Positions 23,141 to 32,726 of a DNA stretch of 64,000 bases are shown in pieces. A program made the translations under genes and the position numbers. The notes under the pieces are model-generated. The model worked only from the letters and a program-made list of their open reading frames with translations. It had not been told where the DNA came from and did no database searches. This stretch comes from Pyrenochaeta sp. MPI-SDFR-AT-0127 (lineage: Eukaryota; Ascomycota; Dothideomycetes; Pleosporales; Cucurbitariaceae), in the NCBI GenBank assembly GCA_020747015.1, contig JAGTJM010000004.1, positions 310,001 through 374,000 on the forward strand, written 5' to 3'. Position 1 is the stretch's first letter. Every line of letters begins with the position of its first letter.

Positions 23141-24067
23141 TTACCCACCCACTCTCTCGTTCCTGTATCTCTGATACAACTGCCAGTGCTCATTCATAAG
23201 TACTCTCAGTAGCGCTGGCTCTTTGACCACATAATGGGGTCCCAGTATCCTCCGATCCGCTGAGCTCTCGCCTTGCATTCCAGCCATCGCATCCCTGCCC
23301 TTCGTTCCTACTTCCCTCGTGACATACATCTCCACATAATTCTTATCTTCTTCACTCGGCGGTGCAATTAACTCATCAATGCTTACATACCCCATCTCCT
23401 CATACTCGTTTCCAGTCATGTCATCGGCGAATGGCCATGGCGTATCATACCAAGATGTTTCGAGAAGCACATCATAAGATATGTTAAACGCAATTGTGAG
23501 TCTAGGTAATTGCTCGCGGAGTTCGTACAATATAGGAGAGAAATTGGCCCAAGCGAAATGGGTAGCCGAGTACTTTTGCATATTGATTGTTAAACTTTCT
23601 AGACGCGGGAGGTCGAGCAGCTCAGTCCATTCTTTTCTGACTTCTGGCCTCGTCACTGTGCATTCATGCTCTAATTCCAAGATTTTGGTTTCGTGGAGCC
23701 TGGCTTCTGTAGCCTGAACAACAAGACGTCGAATATATTGTTTGCACTGCGGATGAAGGCCCCAAACACTGCATGGCGGTATGGCGTTTCGGATTCGGAT
23801 AGGATCCGTGAAGGTCACGATGAACGTGTTGTAGGTATATGTGGCTTCCAGGTATTCGGTGGAAATGACAGAATTTGTGATTTCAAGCGGCCAAGTAGTG
23901 CGCGACAGATGTATTGGGGCGTCTTCAATGACGAAATAGGGATAGATCAAGTCGCGTAGCTCACGGGGAAGCCTGAGAAAGTGGTAACCGAGGAGGTCTG
24001 GGGAGGATGATGGAGCGATTGCCATCCTCTCTATTGGAACCTGGCGACACGATCTCTTCTCTTTCAA
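23141..24067 (-). CDS. F-box/2EXR-like hypothetical protein
   Basis: Intronless 308-residue protein (294 if the second ATG at 24025 is used). Near the N-terminus it has FLRLPRELRDLIYPYFV, the motif that opens the fungal 2EXR and F-box-like domains. The rest predicts alternating helices and strands (YIRRLVVQATEARLHETKILELE, LPRLESLTINMQKYS) with no catalytic motif. Such proteins are common in Pezizomycotina and have no known role; some act as substrate adaptors for ubiquitin ligases. It ends 166 bp upstream of the helicase start on the same strand. Confidence 0.75.
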   Translation of the reverse strand: MKEKRSCRQVPIERMAIAPSSSPDLLGYHFLRLPRELRDLIYPYFVIEDAPIHLSRTTWPLEITNSVISTEYLEATYTYNTFIVTFTDPIRIRNAIPPCSVWGLHPQCKQYIRRLVVQATEARLHETKILELEHECTVTRPEVRKEWTELLDLPRLESLTINMQKYSATHFAWANFSPILYELREQLPRLTIAFNISYDVLLETSWYDTPWPFADDMTGNEYEEMGYVSIDELIAPPSEEDKNYVEMYVTREVGTKGRDAMAGMQGESSADRRILGPHYVVKEPALLRVLMNEHWQLYQRYRNERVGG

Positions 24068-24785
24068 AGGTCTTGAAAAGAAATGTTAGATCACAAACAA
24101 GACACGAGAGTCTGCTTGAAGTACATTCCGGGACTTTCGAATTTGCTGTTGCCTTGCGCGGCGTAATTGGGTGACGTACACAGCCAAGTCAGAGTTCTTA
24201 CTGTCAACACGAGGCTTCAAGAATGTCAAGGAAGCTCTACAGTTGGCTCAGACAGATAGAAATCGAATCAATATGTACTGCATCGTGGAAAGGTGGTAAT
24301 TCGTAGGTTCGCGAGGAGCCCAAAACTCGGTAAACCCCTGTTCATACAGCAGGTGCTTTTGAATCATATAATTCTAGATGCAACAACGTATTGGATAAGC
24401 GATTCGGCCAGACTGAACAACAGGCTTCGGCCGGCCTCTTCTCTCTGGTCTTTGTCATAGCGAGCTAAATTATAAGCTTGTCTGTTATAAGCCGGCCTTG
24501 CTAAAGTTATACAAGTTCTCATCACAAATAGTTTCGAAGCCACGAATTATAATTATCAAAGTATTCATTAGGTCTTCGAACCGTTTGGAATAACGAAAGA
24601 GCTTCCTTTCCAGTTCGCTCGTCGTTCAAAGGTATGCCAACTCCACATGTATAGATTACCGCCCAATGCTTTCATATACGTTCGAATGTTCAACATTTAG
24701 TCTGGCACTGCATTACGCCCAATATGCTCCATATGAGCCAGGCAACACCAAACGCCACACCACAAGGCCATAATTATACGCTAGT
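24068..24785. other. intergenic, no gene seen
   Basis: About 700 bp, AT-rich around 24360-24600. No open frame with recognisable features. Confidence 0.45.
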
Positions 24786-25482
24786 TCAGTTGCGCCTGTA
24801 TTTCGCCGGGATGTTTTTCTCTACTATGCCCCGTAACTCCAACTTTTCCCACTCTTCCTGCTTTGCCTCCATCTCCTCATGTTTCCGGAAGTGCTCAATG
24901 TCCTCGGGATGATTCAAATCCTCTTCCTTCACATCATCGCCACTATGGTACTTCTCCCAGTGATGAATCTCGTATTCATATTCGTCGTCTCCATGGTGCC
25001 CGGGACCCATCCCAAAGTCAGGTAACTTGATATTCTCGGAATCCTTCTGGAGAAACTCGGAGAGGGAGATGCTGCCGTCTTTGTTTATGTCAAACATGTC
25101 GAGGATTGTATTGACGACCATAGACTTCTTCATATCGGAAATGGAGGCGGCAGAGGGGTCAGAGAGACCGTAGGTTCGGCGGATATCGGTGCTAGTCCAA
25201 AGACCAGTGCTATCGTAGTCGTGCAGGTTGAAGAAGGTGGTTGCGTCGAAGCCGGAAATGTGGTGCTCCTCTGGAAACATGGTTAGACTCAATTTCTCTC
25301 ATAATCTTCCCTCTGGAATACATATCGGTGTGAGAGAACATACCAGCCATATGCCGCGTTGCCCAGTCTGCATCTGGTGCTACTTCGACCTGTGAATGCT
25401 CGCCGCCACCATGCGCCGAGGCATTATAAGCACATGAGAGCAGCAGTAATGCGCTGACAGGTATTTGAAGTAATCGGTTCAT
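24786..25482 (-). CDS. SSP120: EF-hand secretory-pathway protein, Ssp120-like
   Basis: Orthologue of yeast Ssp120, a luminal EF-hand protein that works with the Emp47 cargo receptor in ER-Golgi traffic; it also resembles animal nucleobindin/MCFD2-like proteins. It has 207 residues. Exon 1 (25482-25344) encodes the signal peptide MNRLLQIPVSALLLLSCAY followed by a His/Gly-rich stretch. The intron (25343-25271) closes in phase, giving RHMAEEHHISGFD. The first EF-hand-like loop is HDYDSTGLWTSTD, and the second, canonical, is DINKDGSISLSEF. The tail has LPDFGMGPGHHGDDEYEYEIHHW, DIEHFRKHEEME and KNIPAKYRRN, which match Ssp120 closely. There is no HDEL or KDEL at the C-terminus. Confidence 0.9.
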
Positions 25483-25651
25483 CCTCGCTGATTGCGTGAA
25501 GCTTCAATGGAATGTAACCGTTGAACTGAGCGTTTGGTGTTGACGGCCAGGGGTTCGGGGAATTTGTTCACTAACGCCGACGCGATGTCATAAGGGTCTT
25601 TTGCATGTGTTATTCGCTCCCTCATCGTATCACCATCATATCGTCTATCAA
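25483..25651. promoter_or_regulatory. bidirectional spacer between SSP120 and a small membrane protein
   Basis: 169 bp separate two divergent start codons, so both promoters must overlap here. No motif stands out. Confidence 0.4.
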
Positions 25652-25897
25652 ATGAACGTCCTTGTACTTCTGAGTCTCTTGCTCTTTATTCCATTCATCT
25701 TTTTTCTTGCGTTTCTAGCCGCATCGTCATGCATGGGCGATGGCCTTCGTGCCAGAGCGTCGGGCATGACCTTTAATCCTCGGCACACATCGTTTGGCCG
25801 TCACTATACACGCGGTTTTGGGTCGGGAGCCGGTAGCGCGGGCTGGGAGCAAATTGAGATGGAAGACATGCTTGGGGAAGACAGTGAAGATGATTGA
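25652..25897 (+). CDS. small single-pass membrane protein, unknown
   Basis: An 81-residue frame starting MNVLVLLSLLLFIPFIFFL, a single hydrophobic helix of about 25 residues. It is followed by a basic, Gly-rich segment (RHTSFGRHYTRGFGSGAG) and an acidic end (GWEQIEMEDMLGEDSEDD). The layout of helix, basic linker and acidic WEQIEMEDML tail looks designed rather than random, and I have an impression of similar small proteins in related fungi. An ATG 51 bp upstream would add 17 residues. Function unknown; it could be an ER or plasma-membrane micropeptide. Confidence 0.5.
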   Translation: MNVLVLLSLLLFIPFIFFLAFLAASSCMGDGLRARASGMTFNPRHTSFGRHYTRGFGSGAGSAGWEQIEMEDMLGEDSEDD

Positions 25898-26024
25898 AAC
25901 TTTGGAGGATGTTATTGGAGAGAGGGTGCCATATGTTGCCGGTGCCTGCAATATGTGACTTCCATACTACAATAGCCGTGGCTACCACCTGGGGTATCTG
26001 CGGACAGTCACAGCGCTAGTCATG

Positions 26025-27300
26025 CTAGAACTCGAGGTCCTCCTTGCTCGGCATCGCGCTATTGCCAGCGGCCTCCCTTACAGCCTGTTCCTGCGCCTCC
26101 GTATCGCCCTCAACAGGCGGTAGGCTGAACTTCGCAATCACGAACTTCCGCCGGCTTAACGTGAATGCCATATCTTCACCCAACCCTTCGACCCCACCAC
26201 CTCCGCCCTTTTCATGGAAGACAGGCAGTTTGTGTATTGCTAGCATACCCTGAGGCCGGTCTTCATCCTTCGTTGTTCCAGCTGACTGAGCGAGAGCTTG
26301 CAAATGAGAATATGGGAATGGTGAAAGCTCAAGGACGCCATCGGAAAGGATCTCTATCCAACGAACAAGGCCTGAAGATCGTGGATAAAGAGACGATGGG
26401 AGTGTGAGAATCGCAGTTAGCCGTGTAGAATATTGTCGTAAAAGTGCTCGTATAGCATGCAGAAATTGGAGGATTGAGGTTGGATGCGCTGATGAGTATG
26501 GATACAGTGCTGGTGAGAGCAGTGACGGTATCACGAGTCTGTGAACTTCATGCGGAGGTGCCGAAGCAAGTTGCCATTGTAAACTTTTCAGTATCGGAGA
26601 GAATGGCGACGATGAATTGGAGGTAGTCCGAGGTATCGGAATGTAGTTTATGGCTGTTCCAACTGGGAGGGTAAGACGTTTTGCGAGGTCGAACGAATGG
26701 CAGAACACCGAGGGCTCGTCTGCAGCATTCTCGCCTTGATTGGCAGTTCTGCTTGGACTGGGAGAGCCTAGAGAAAGCACTGTTAGATGCCTTCAAAAAC
26801 CAGAATCACATTTGCGTAGCGCATAGTGTATATGTACAAAACGCACCTCTCGCACTCTCAAACTGCCCCAACCCCTCATACCTCCACGCAATTTTCATCT
26901 TCTCTGCCCTCTCCCTCCCTTCCTTTCTTTTGTCATCCTTGTCCTCCGCTATGCCCGGCAGCTCCCTACCCCATACCTCGCCCATACCCACAACATGTAT
27001 TTTATGTCCTTGTACCAACCCCTCTGCGGCATAGAAACGTAGCAATGCTCCCGCATAGTCTGTAGTTCCACTTTCCTCTATTAATATAGAGTTACCAAGT
27101 GGTAGACCAGCATGCCCTGCTAAGATGCCATCGAGTGAAGGGGTGCCAGTGGACGTGGTGAGGCGACCATCAATGGGTGAAGGGCGGACACCGGGAGGTG
27201 CTGGCACTGGAGGCGCTACGGATGGGGATAGTGGATTATTTGACGCGTCTTCGCCAGTCGAGGCGCGCGATAGCGCTACATTGCGCTTGCGAAATGCCAT
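26025..27300 (-). CDS. ELP4: Elongator complex protein 4
   Basis: Elp4, a RecA-like subunit of the Elp456 ring of Elongator, which supports modification of wobble uridines in tRNA; 398 residues. Exon 1 is 27300-26847, exon 2 is 26767-26025, and the 79-bp intron has a CTAAC branch and closes in phase. The N-terminus has MAFRKRNVALSRAS and TSTGTPSLDGILAGHAGLPLGNSILIEE, the PAXNEB/Elp4 signature. Next comes the strand YAGALLRFYAAEGLVQGHKIHVVG. Exon 2 continues with FCHSFDLAKRLTLP and HRLVIPSLLSPALYP, and ends with FTLSRRKFVIAKFSLPPVEG, typical of Elp4. As in other Elp4 proteins, no functional Walker A is present. Confidence 0.92.
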
Positions 27301-28282
27301 TTTCAGTGCCTCGAGTGCTCAGTCGCGATGTCTTAAAATTGTTCGTTACGCTTATCGATAAGACTCACAGGACTTCCCCGCAGACGTCATGTATCTCCTG
27401 CAGAGAACTATTACTATCTGCACAGTCACCTCAGTCTTCCTTTTAGTTCTTTTCTTGCTACCGTATACGCTGGAATACCTTTATCGAGAGTCCTTTGTTG
27501 AGACACACACAAATTGTAGCACAATCTAGAGCGGAGTCAGTCTGCTTAGGCTGCAGAACTGATCCTGCGCTAAAACTGGTTATGTGAAACCGTACCTTAC
27601 ATGGTCACCTATCTGCACTCTTGTCCCTCAATACCCAAGGAGGGTTCTACTATTGTAGATCCAAATTCTCTTTTATTGCTTTTCGTATGAGCATATCTGA
27701 AAAGTACCAATGATCCAACTCATACCGTGCTCTATGAAGCCGAGTATTACAATGACAACATCAAGTACAATAATCAGTCTTGTATTGCTCTCTTGAAGAT
27801 AAACTGCGCAGGTTATTGGCTAGCTAGCATAGTCAAAGTCGACGAGCTTCACACCATTTCGCGACTACCATTAGATAGCCATGCCCAGTTTTGGTAGCAG
27901 GGTGTGTTCTCAACAGTGGGCCTAAAGTCAACAATCCTGATTTCTACTGATACATAGCATTTCAGTCTGTCAGAACGCTCTTCTTGGCCTAAGGCATAAG
28001 CAGCTGGTTGAGTGCTACCACAAAATGATCACACTGTTCTTTCACTTAGATGAGAGCACATTTTCGATATTTTACTCTTCACGTCCTCTGATGTCTGGTT
28101 CGGAGCTTACAGAAAGCCTTCGTTTGAACCGATTAGTATGTGAAAGAGGCTTCATACGTCTCCCCTCATGGTCAAAAGGTCAATAATCATTGAACCTTCT
28201 TATGGCGATACAAATAATAGAAATTTAGTTCAAAGTCAAAAAATTGGCTAACTACCACCAACTGGTCGACGTTCATTGTTCC
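27301..28282. other. intergenic, no gene seen
   Basis: About 1 kb between the ELP4 start and the dienelactone hydrolase stop. Only short frames; mildly AT-rich. Confidence 0.45.
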
Positions 28283-29182
28283 TCAAAGCCACTTGTCCAG
28301 CCAGCTCAATGCTTGTGCCTCTGAGTCCTCGAGGCACTTCCTCTCTTCAGGGTCATCTGGATTCCCCCTTACAGAAAACCCATGTCGCCCAGGAGTGTAG
28401 GCTTTGTGCTCCATCTCAGGTATATTTTTACCCTCTTTTCGGGAACCTTCATGTATTGCCTCAATCTGGCCCTTCTGCTTAAAGCTCACAGCGATGTCCT
28501 GTACTCCCCACCCATAACTAACAGGTATAACCAAATCCTCAACATCACCGGGAATGATCAAATTGCTGGGGTGCAAAGCAACCGCTGCATCCACAAGCGG
28601 CTTCTTTTCGCCATCAATCTCGATCATGTTGCTTTCGAGTCCGGCTCGAATGGCATACCTTCCACCCCAACACATGCCTACGATTCCAATCTTCTGGTTG
28701 GTAGGTGTTGCCCGCCTCAAGGACTCTAAGAAATCCATGCAAATGGTTTCGGTTGGCCCCTGTCTGTGCCTCGACATCCACAAAAGGAAGGATGGCATAC
28801 TAGCAAGGATTCCTGAGTACTTTGCAAATGTAGATTGCTTAGCTGCATCGACGGGAATTAAGACATCGGCCACGCTAAGGGCTACAGAGTCACCCTTGAA
28901 GAAATCGGGGAGGTAGACAAGCCACTGGCCACTCTCCGCGTAGGCGTCGGCGATGAGTTTGTTGTTGGGCAGGCCCAAACCAAATATGTCCGAATAGACT
29001 ACTACAATCCCTCGCGGATTGGTTCGGTTACCAATCACATAGGTGTTTAGCCCGTGGATGATTTCTTCCTTGCCCTTGGGTTGACCTTCATGTATGGTGC
29101 CCTGTAGAATGGAGTGAGAAGAGGCTTGGATCGAGATGCAGCGTACTCATACCTTGATACACTCTGAGCATGAGGGATCCAT
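28283..29182 (-). CDS. dienelactone hydrolase family protein
   Basis: Alpha/beta hydrolase of the dienelactone hydrolase family, 282 residues. Exon 1 is 29182-29153 (10 codons, MDPSCSECIK), exon 2 is 29101-28283, and the 51-bp intron closes in phase to K-GTIHEG. The nucleophile elbow is GMCWGGR with the cysteine typical of the family. The histidine lies in GRHGFSVRG near the C-terminus, and the acid is probably the Asp of SYGWGVQD. The N-terminal SCSECIKGTIHEGQPKG is the usual opening of fungal members. These enzymes open lactone rings in aromatic catabolism or act as broad esterases; the substrate cannot be told from sequence. It has no signal peptide, so it is cytosolic. Confidence 0.9.
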
Positions 29183-29962
29183 AGCTAGGTAGGTTCCTTG
29201 AGATAATCTTTACAAGGTAGGTGATGATGTTTTACTGAATAAAATTGGTGTACTGAAAGGACAAGGACGTAATGATGCCAAAGTGAATAGGACTGACGTT
29301 TCAAATGGAGTCCAACGCTCTATTTATGGGCAACGCAAGTCGGATAGATACTTTGCCCGTGGCATGTTGGTGCAGTGCTAAACGCCTCTCGCGGGCGAAG
29401 TAATTGGCCATAGGGACGCCTTACTGCCAACTAGTTCACCTCATACTCGTACAATCGCGGATCGAATTCCCAATCAGGTTAGAGCGTGGTGTCTTGTGAG
29501 TGAAATTATGCAGGGTTTGGCACTAGACCTCTTGCGGCTCATTGTACGAGTATCCCTGCCCTGCTGTCGGTCTCGATTCAACCAATATAGTAGCCACAGC
29601 ATTAGCAGCACGCCTGATCATAACCAAAAGACACATCACATGCAAAAAGGACTGAGTTCTCTTTTGCATCGAGATAGTGACACCAATACGTAGATCGCAC
29701 GGCTCCACACGTGTTCCATGATTCGGGTGGTAGCGTCAAGACACCACGGATAGCGACCGTCGTAGTATTAATGAATTCATAATAAACGCTGACCGCCGTA
29801 GTCAAGCCAACTAGCTCACAGCGGGAATAGAAGTATTTAAGCCTCCTTGCATCTCTCAGTCAAGGTAAACAAGTCCCCCTGGCTCTCACCACGCGCTCAC
29901 CCAACGGCCTAAGGATGTCAGAACAGCAACAACAACAGCAGCAGTAGCTGTCTCTGCACAGA
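29183..29962. other. intergenic with a poly-Gln mini-frame
   Basis: No full gene. Near 29831-29950 there is a TATA-like tatttaag, a pyrimidine-rich stretch and ATG-TCA-GAA followed by seven Gln codons and a stop. This ten-codon frame sits just outside the 3' end of the neighbouring minus-strand gene. Confidence 0.4.
29917..29949 (+). repeat. CAR trinucleotide microsatellite
   Basis: Seven CAA/CAG units in a row read as Gln in a short ATG-initiated frame that ends in TAG. Confidence 0.7.
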
Positions 29963-31738
29963 TTACAATCGCTGTTGGTCTATTCGGAGCACTCGACATT
30001 TCTCGGGGTCCCTACGTTGCCCAAGGATGCCTCTCTTGTTCTCCTCCCAGTCCCACAACTCGGCCCTATGAACAATGAGCACCTTGAGGGGTTGTACCGC
30101 CCTTTCAACAAGATGGAGCATAATCAAGGCAAAGTCCTTTACTGATGACATATCGCATGTCTCAGGTCGATTCAGCACTATGAAAACGGGTTCCTTCTGT
30201 AAATCGATGACTTTCAACAACGCTTCGGGGAGGGCAACTTCTCGTTCGTCGCCCTTCTGCGATATAAGTGATTGGATGGGATACCAATCTTCGGCTTTTC
30301 GAACAACTGCGGGATTTTTTTCAAGTAACTGAAATATAAGTCGCGAGAGAACCACTTCCAGAGCACTAGTTGCTTCACACATTTCAAATGCAACTTTTCG
30401 ATTCTCCTCCAGCAAACCTAGGGTTAAATCAACGGTTACTGGTGAAAGCCAAGATTCAGTCGAGCTAACTCCGGATTCGTTTCGTCCCGAGAGCATAAAC
30501 ACACAAGAACCGTGTTCTTGCCAACCACGACCCACTTCGTGAGCCAATAGATCCGCTATGCAAAACTTGGCTCGGTGTCTGTCATGGTCGAATATGGAAG
30601 CCAACAACTGTCGATATTGATCCAGCGACCTTGTTGCTTCGTCTGGCCGGTAATTTCCAAGCTGTAGTGCATTTCGCGACTCCACGACGATACTGCTGTC
30701 GTTCCTTTTCTGCATTTCTGCTGGCTTTCAGCAAGTGATGAGGGGAAGTTTTCTGGGAAGATACCTTCAAGCTCCCCAACCAAATGGTCCACCTGCTGCG
30801 CTAAGAGAACTTCACATCTCAATCTAATTCTGTTGAAATTATTTCTCATACTTTGCTCCATACTTTCAAACTGGAGTGGCTTTCCGAGGCTTGTTAGCTG
30901 GCGCCCTGGAGAAGGTCAGTAGCTTTGGCTTAAATCTTGGCAATGAAACTGACCCAGTGTAGAACCCATAAAGTATAATGTTGCCTCTCGCGCAAAAAGA
31001 ATGACATCTTTGTAGGCGTCAACTAGCATTGAGCCCAGTGCGGGATCCGGGTAGATTTTGCGGTAGGTTTCGAACGCCGGCAGCCGGTCAGACATCTGCT
31101 GCATCGCACCTGTGATCGCATCTTCATCTTTGGCCTTGATCTTTACAGTCTTGAAGTTTGTTAGTAAGTAATGAATATGGACTGCGGGAGAGACTTTACT
31201 GAGAAGAGTATCGCGAGAGTGGCGCTCGCTACTCCACCATACTGTGCGTCTACGAGTTTGACAACATTCACAATACCAGAGTATGCATCTAAAAAGCGAT
31301 CAAACTCTAACATGAACTTCTGGGCTTTTGCTGAAACCTTATGAAAGCCTTGCGATCGCTTCTCTTCCAATCCAGCTTTGGCAGACGCTAGTCCCGATGT
31401 CTGATTGTTTATGTATGTAGACAAATCTTCGAGAGGCATTGTTACCAACAAATTAGACAACTCCTCTTTTTCGTCATGCTTGCGCGACACTTCGGATTTC
31501 TTCCGCTGCCTAGACGCGACAATGCGTTCAAGTTCTTCTTTGATCCTACTGTTCGCTCTGGTCAATCTCACCTCGAGGTAATGATGGTGCTCACGAAGCA
31601 CCTGATTCACGCTACCAAATGTTCTGGGATGTGTCAGTGGTAATAATGTGTGACAGAAGATAATATCAAGGCGTACGCATGGTCTGGGTTGGGAAACCAT
31701 GCACCCGCAATATCTTCGTTGGCCCCGACAGACTTCAT
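29963..31738 (-). CDS. NLR-like protein with DUF7708-type N-terminal region, no P-loop
   Basis: A 525-residue protein in five exons: 31738-31677, 31623-31200, 31149-30954, 30905-30765 and 30717-29963. All four introns close in phase. The N-terminal half matches the helical region found ahead of NACHT or ankyrin parts in fungal STAND/NLR-like proteins: VGANEDIAGAWFPNPDHA, LTRANSRIKEELERIVASR, KVSAKAQKFMLEFDRFLDAY, QMSDRLPAFETYRKIYPDPAL and VILFAREATLYF. The C-terminal half (VFMLSGRNES, ALEVVLSRLIFQLLEKNP, EPVFIVLNRPETC, LKVLIVHRAELW) looks like a NTPase-like fold, but no Walker A is present. The frame stays open upstream of the ATG to about 31972 without another ATG (SLSAAISIVLCLKDTS), so a 5' exon may be missing from this model. 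It is divergent from the AAA+ gene. Confidence 0.75.
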
Positions 31739-32726
31739 TACCACCGGATCTTTGGCGCGAATTATGAGACTGGTATCCTTCAGGCAAAGTACTATTGAAA
31801 TAGCAGCGGACAACGATTTTCCACGTTTTTCATCAATAACAAGGTTGCATCTTTGGTATGATATTGAAGGAAACTCTCTTCCGAGTAAAAATAAACTGGA
31901 AACCCTCGGCCCGTCCTCGTTGAGGCTCCCTTGGTGATTGATCTTATTGTGCTCTTTCGTTGTCTCAGGTTAAAGATGACTGTAGGAGAGCCTCAAGACC
32001 CCTCACCGATCTCCTGTAAGCCACAGGATGAGCTGCTAGCCTAATCACACCACGTAGGCCGTATCATACACACCCTCTAGAGCGGCTAATTTCGTGCCAA
32101 CCAATAACTTTGACCTACACAATGGGCGTACGGCATGGCCCCAAATCTTTCGCCCCACCTGTTCACAGGTGAATACAGACTACACAGCCTTCGGAATGTA
32201 TTATGGAGCGATGTACGGCAATGGAATCCAATGTGGAAACCACAAGCGAGCTCACATACATGGTATGCTGCATCACCGTCAGGCATCCCACACATTTGGC
32301 CCCCAATATGCAGAGTTGTCACACTCAACGTGGAGGCTGTGTACTTCATACTACATTTTTATCGGATGCCATCCATCAAAGGGGAAGGGATTTGGTGAGG
32401 GGTACACTAGCAGGGAAGGCGTCTTATGTACTTAGACGAGGTAGCATACCGGCCAGGCCGACTGAGCTGACACCCCTCTTCTTCCACCCAATCCTCAAAT
32501 GCGTTTACTTGCTTTTCAGCGGAAGCATTGGCCTTGGGGCGGAAGGAAGGTAGTAAGACGACAGGGTTCAAATTGGTGTGCGTCAATGTCGTTCAACCTC
32601 ACTGAGAAAACATATTAATCACCCATTTCTCCAGAATTTGCCAGGGTCAGCTAAACGATTTATATCAGTATCAGACTCTTTAGTGAAAGATCGCAATAAA
32701 TCTGTTTACACTGGGAGACGCCCAGC
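31739..32726. other. spacer between two divergent accessory genes
   Basis: About 990 bp between divergent starts. The first 230 bp keep the frame of the NLR-like protein open on the minus strand. The remainder has no supportable gene. Confidence 0.45.

Noticed and set aside
29478..29530. tRNA-like box (ggttagagcgtggtg) resembling a D-arm with A box
   Set aside because: No matching acceptor stem, anticodon arm or B box downstream within normal distance, so it is not a tRNA gene.
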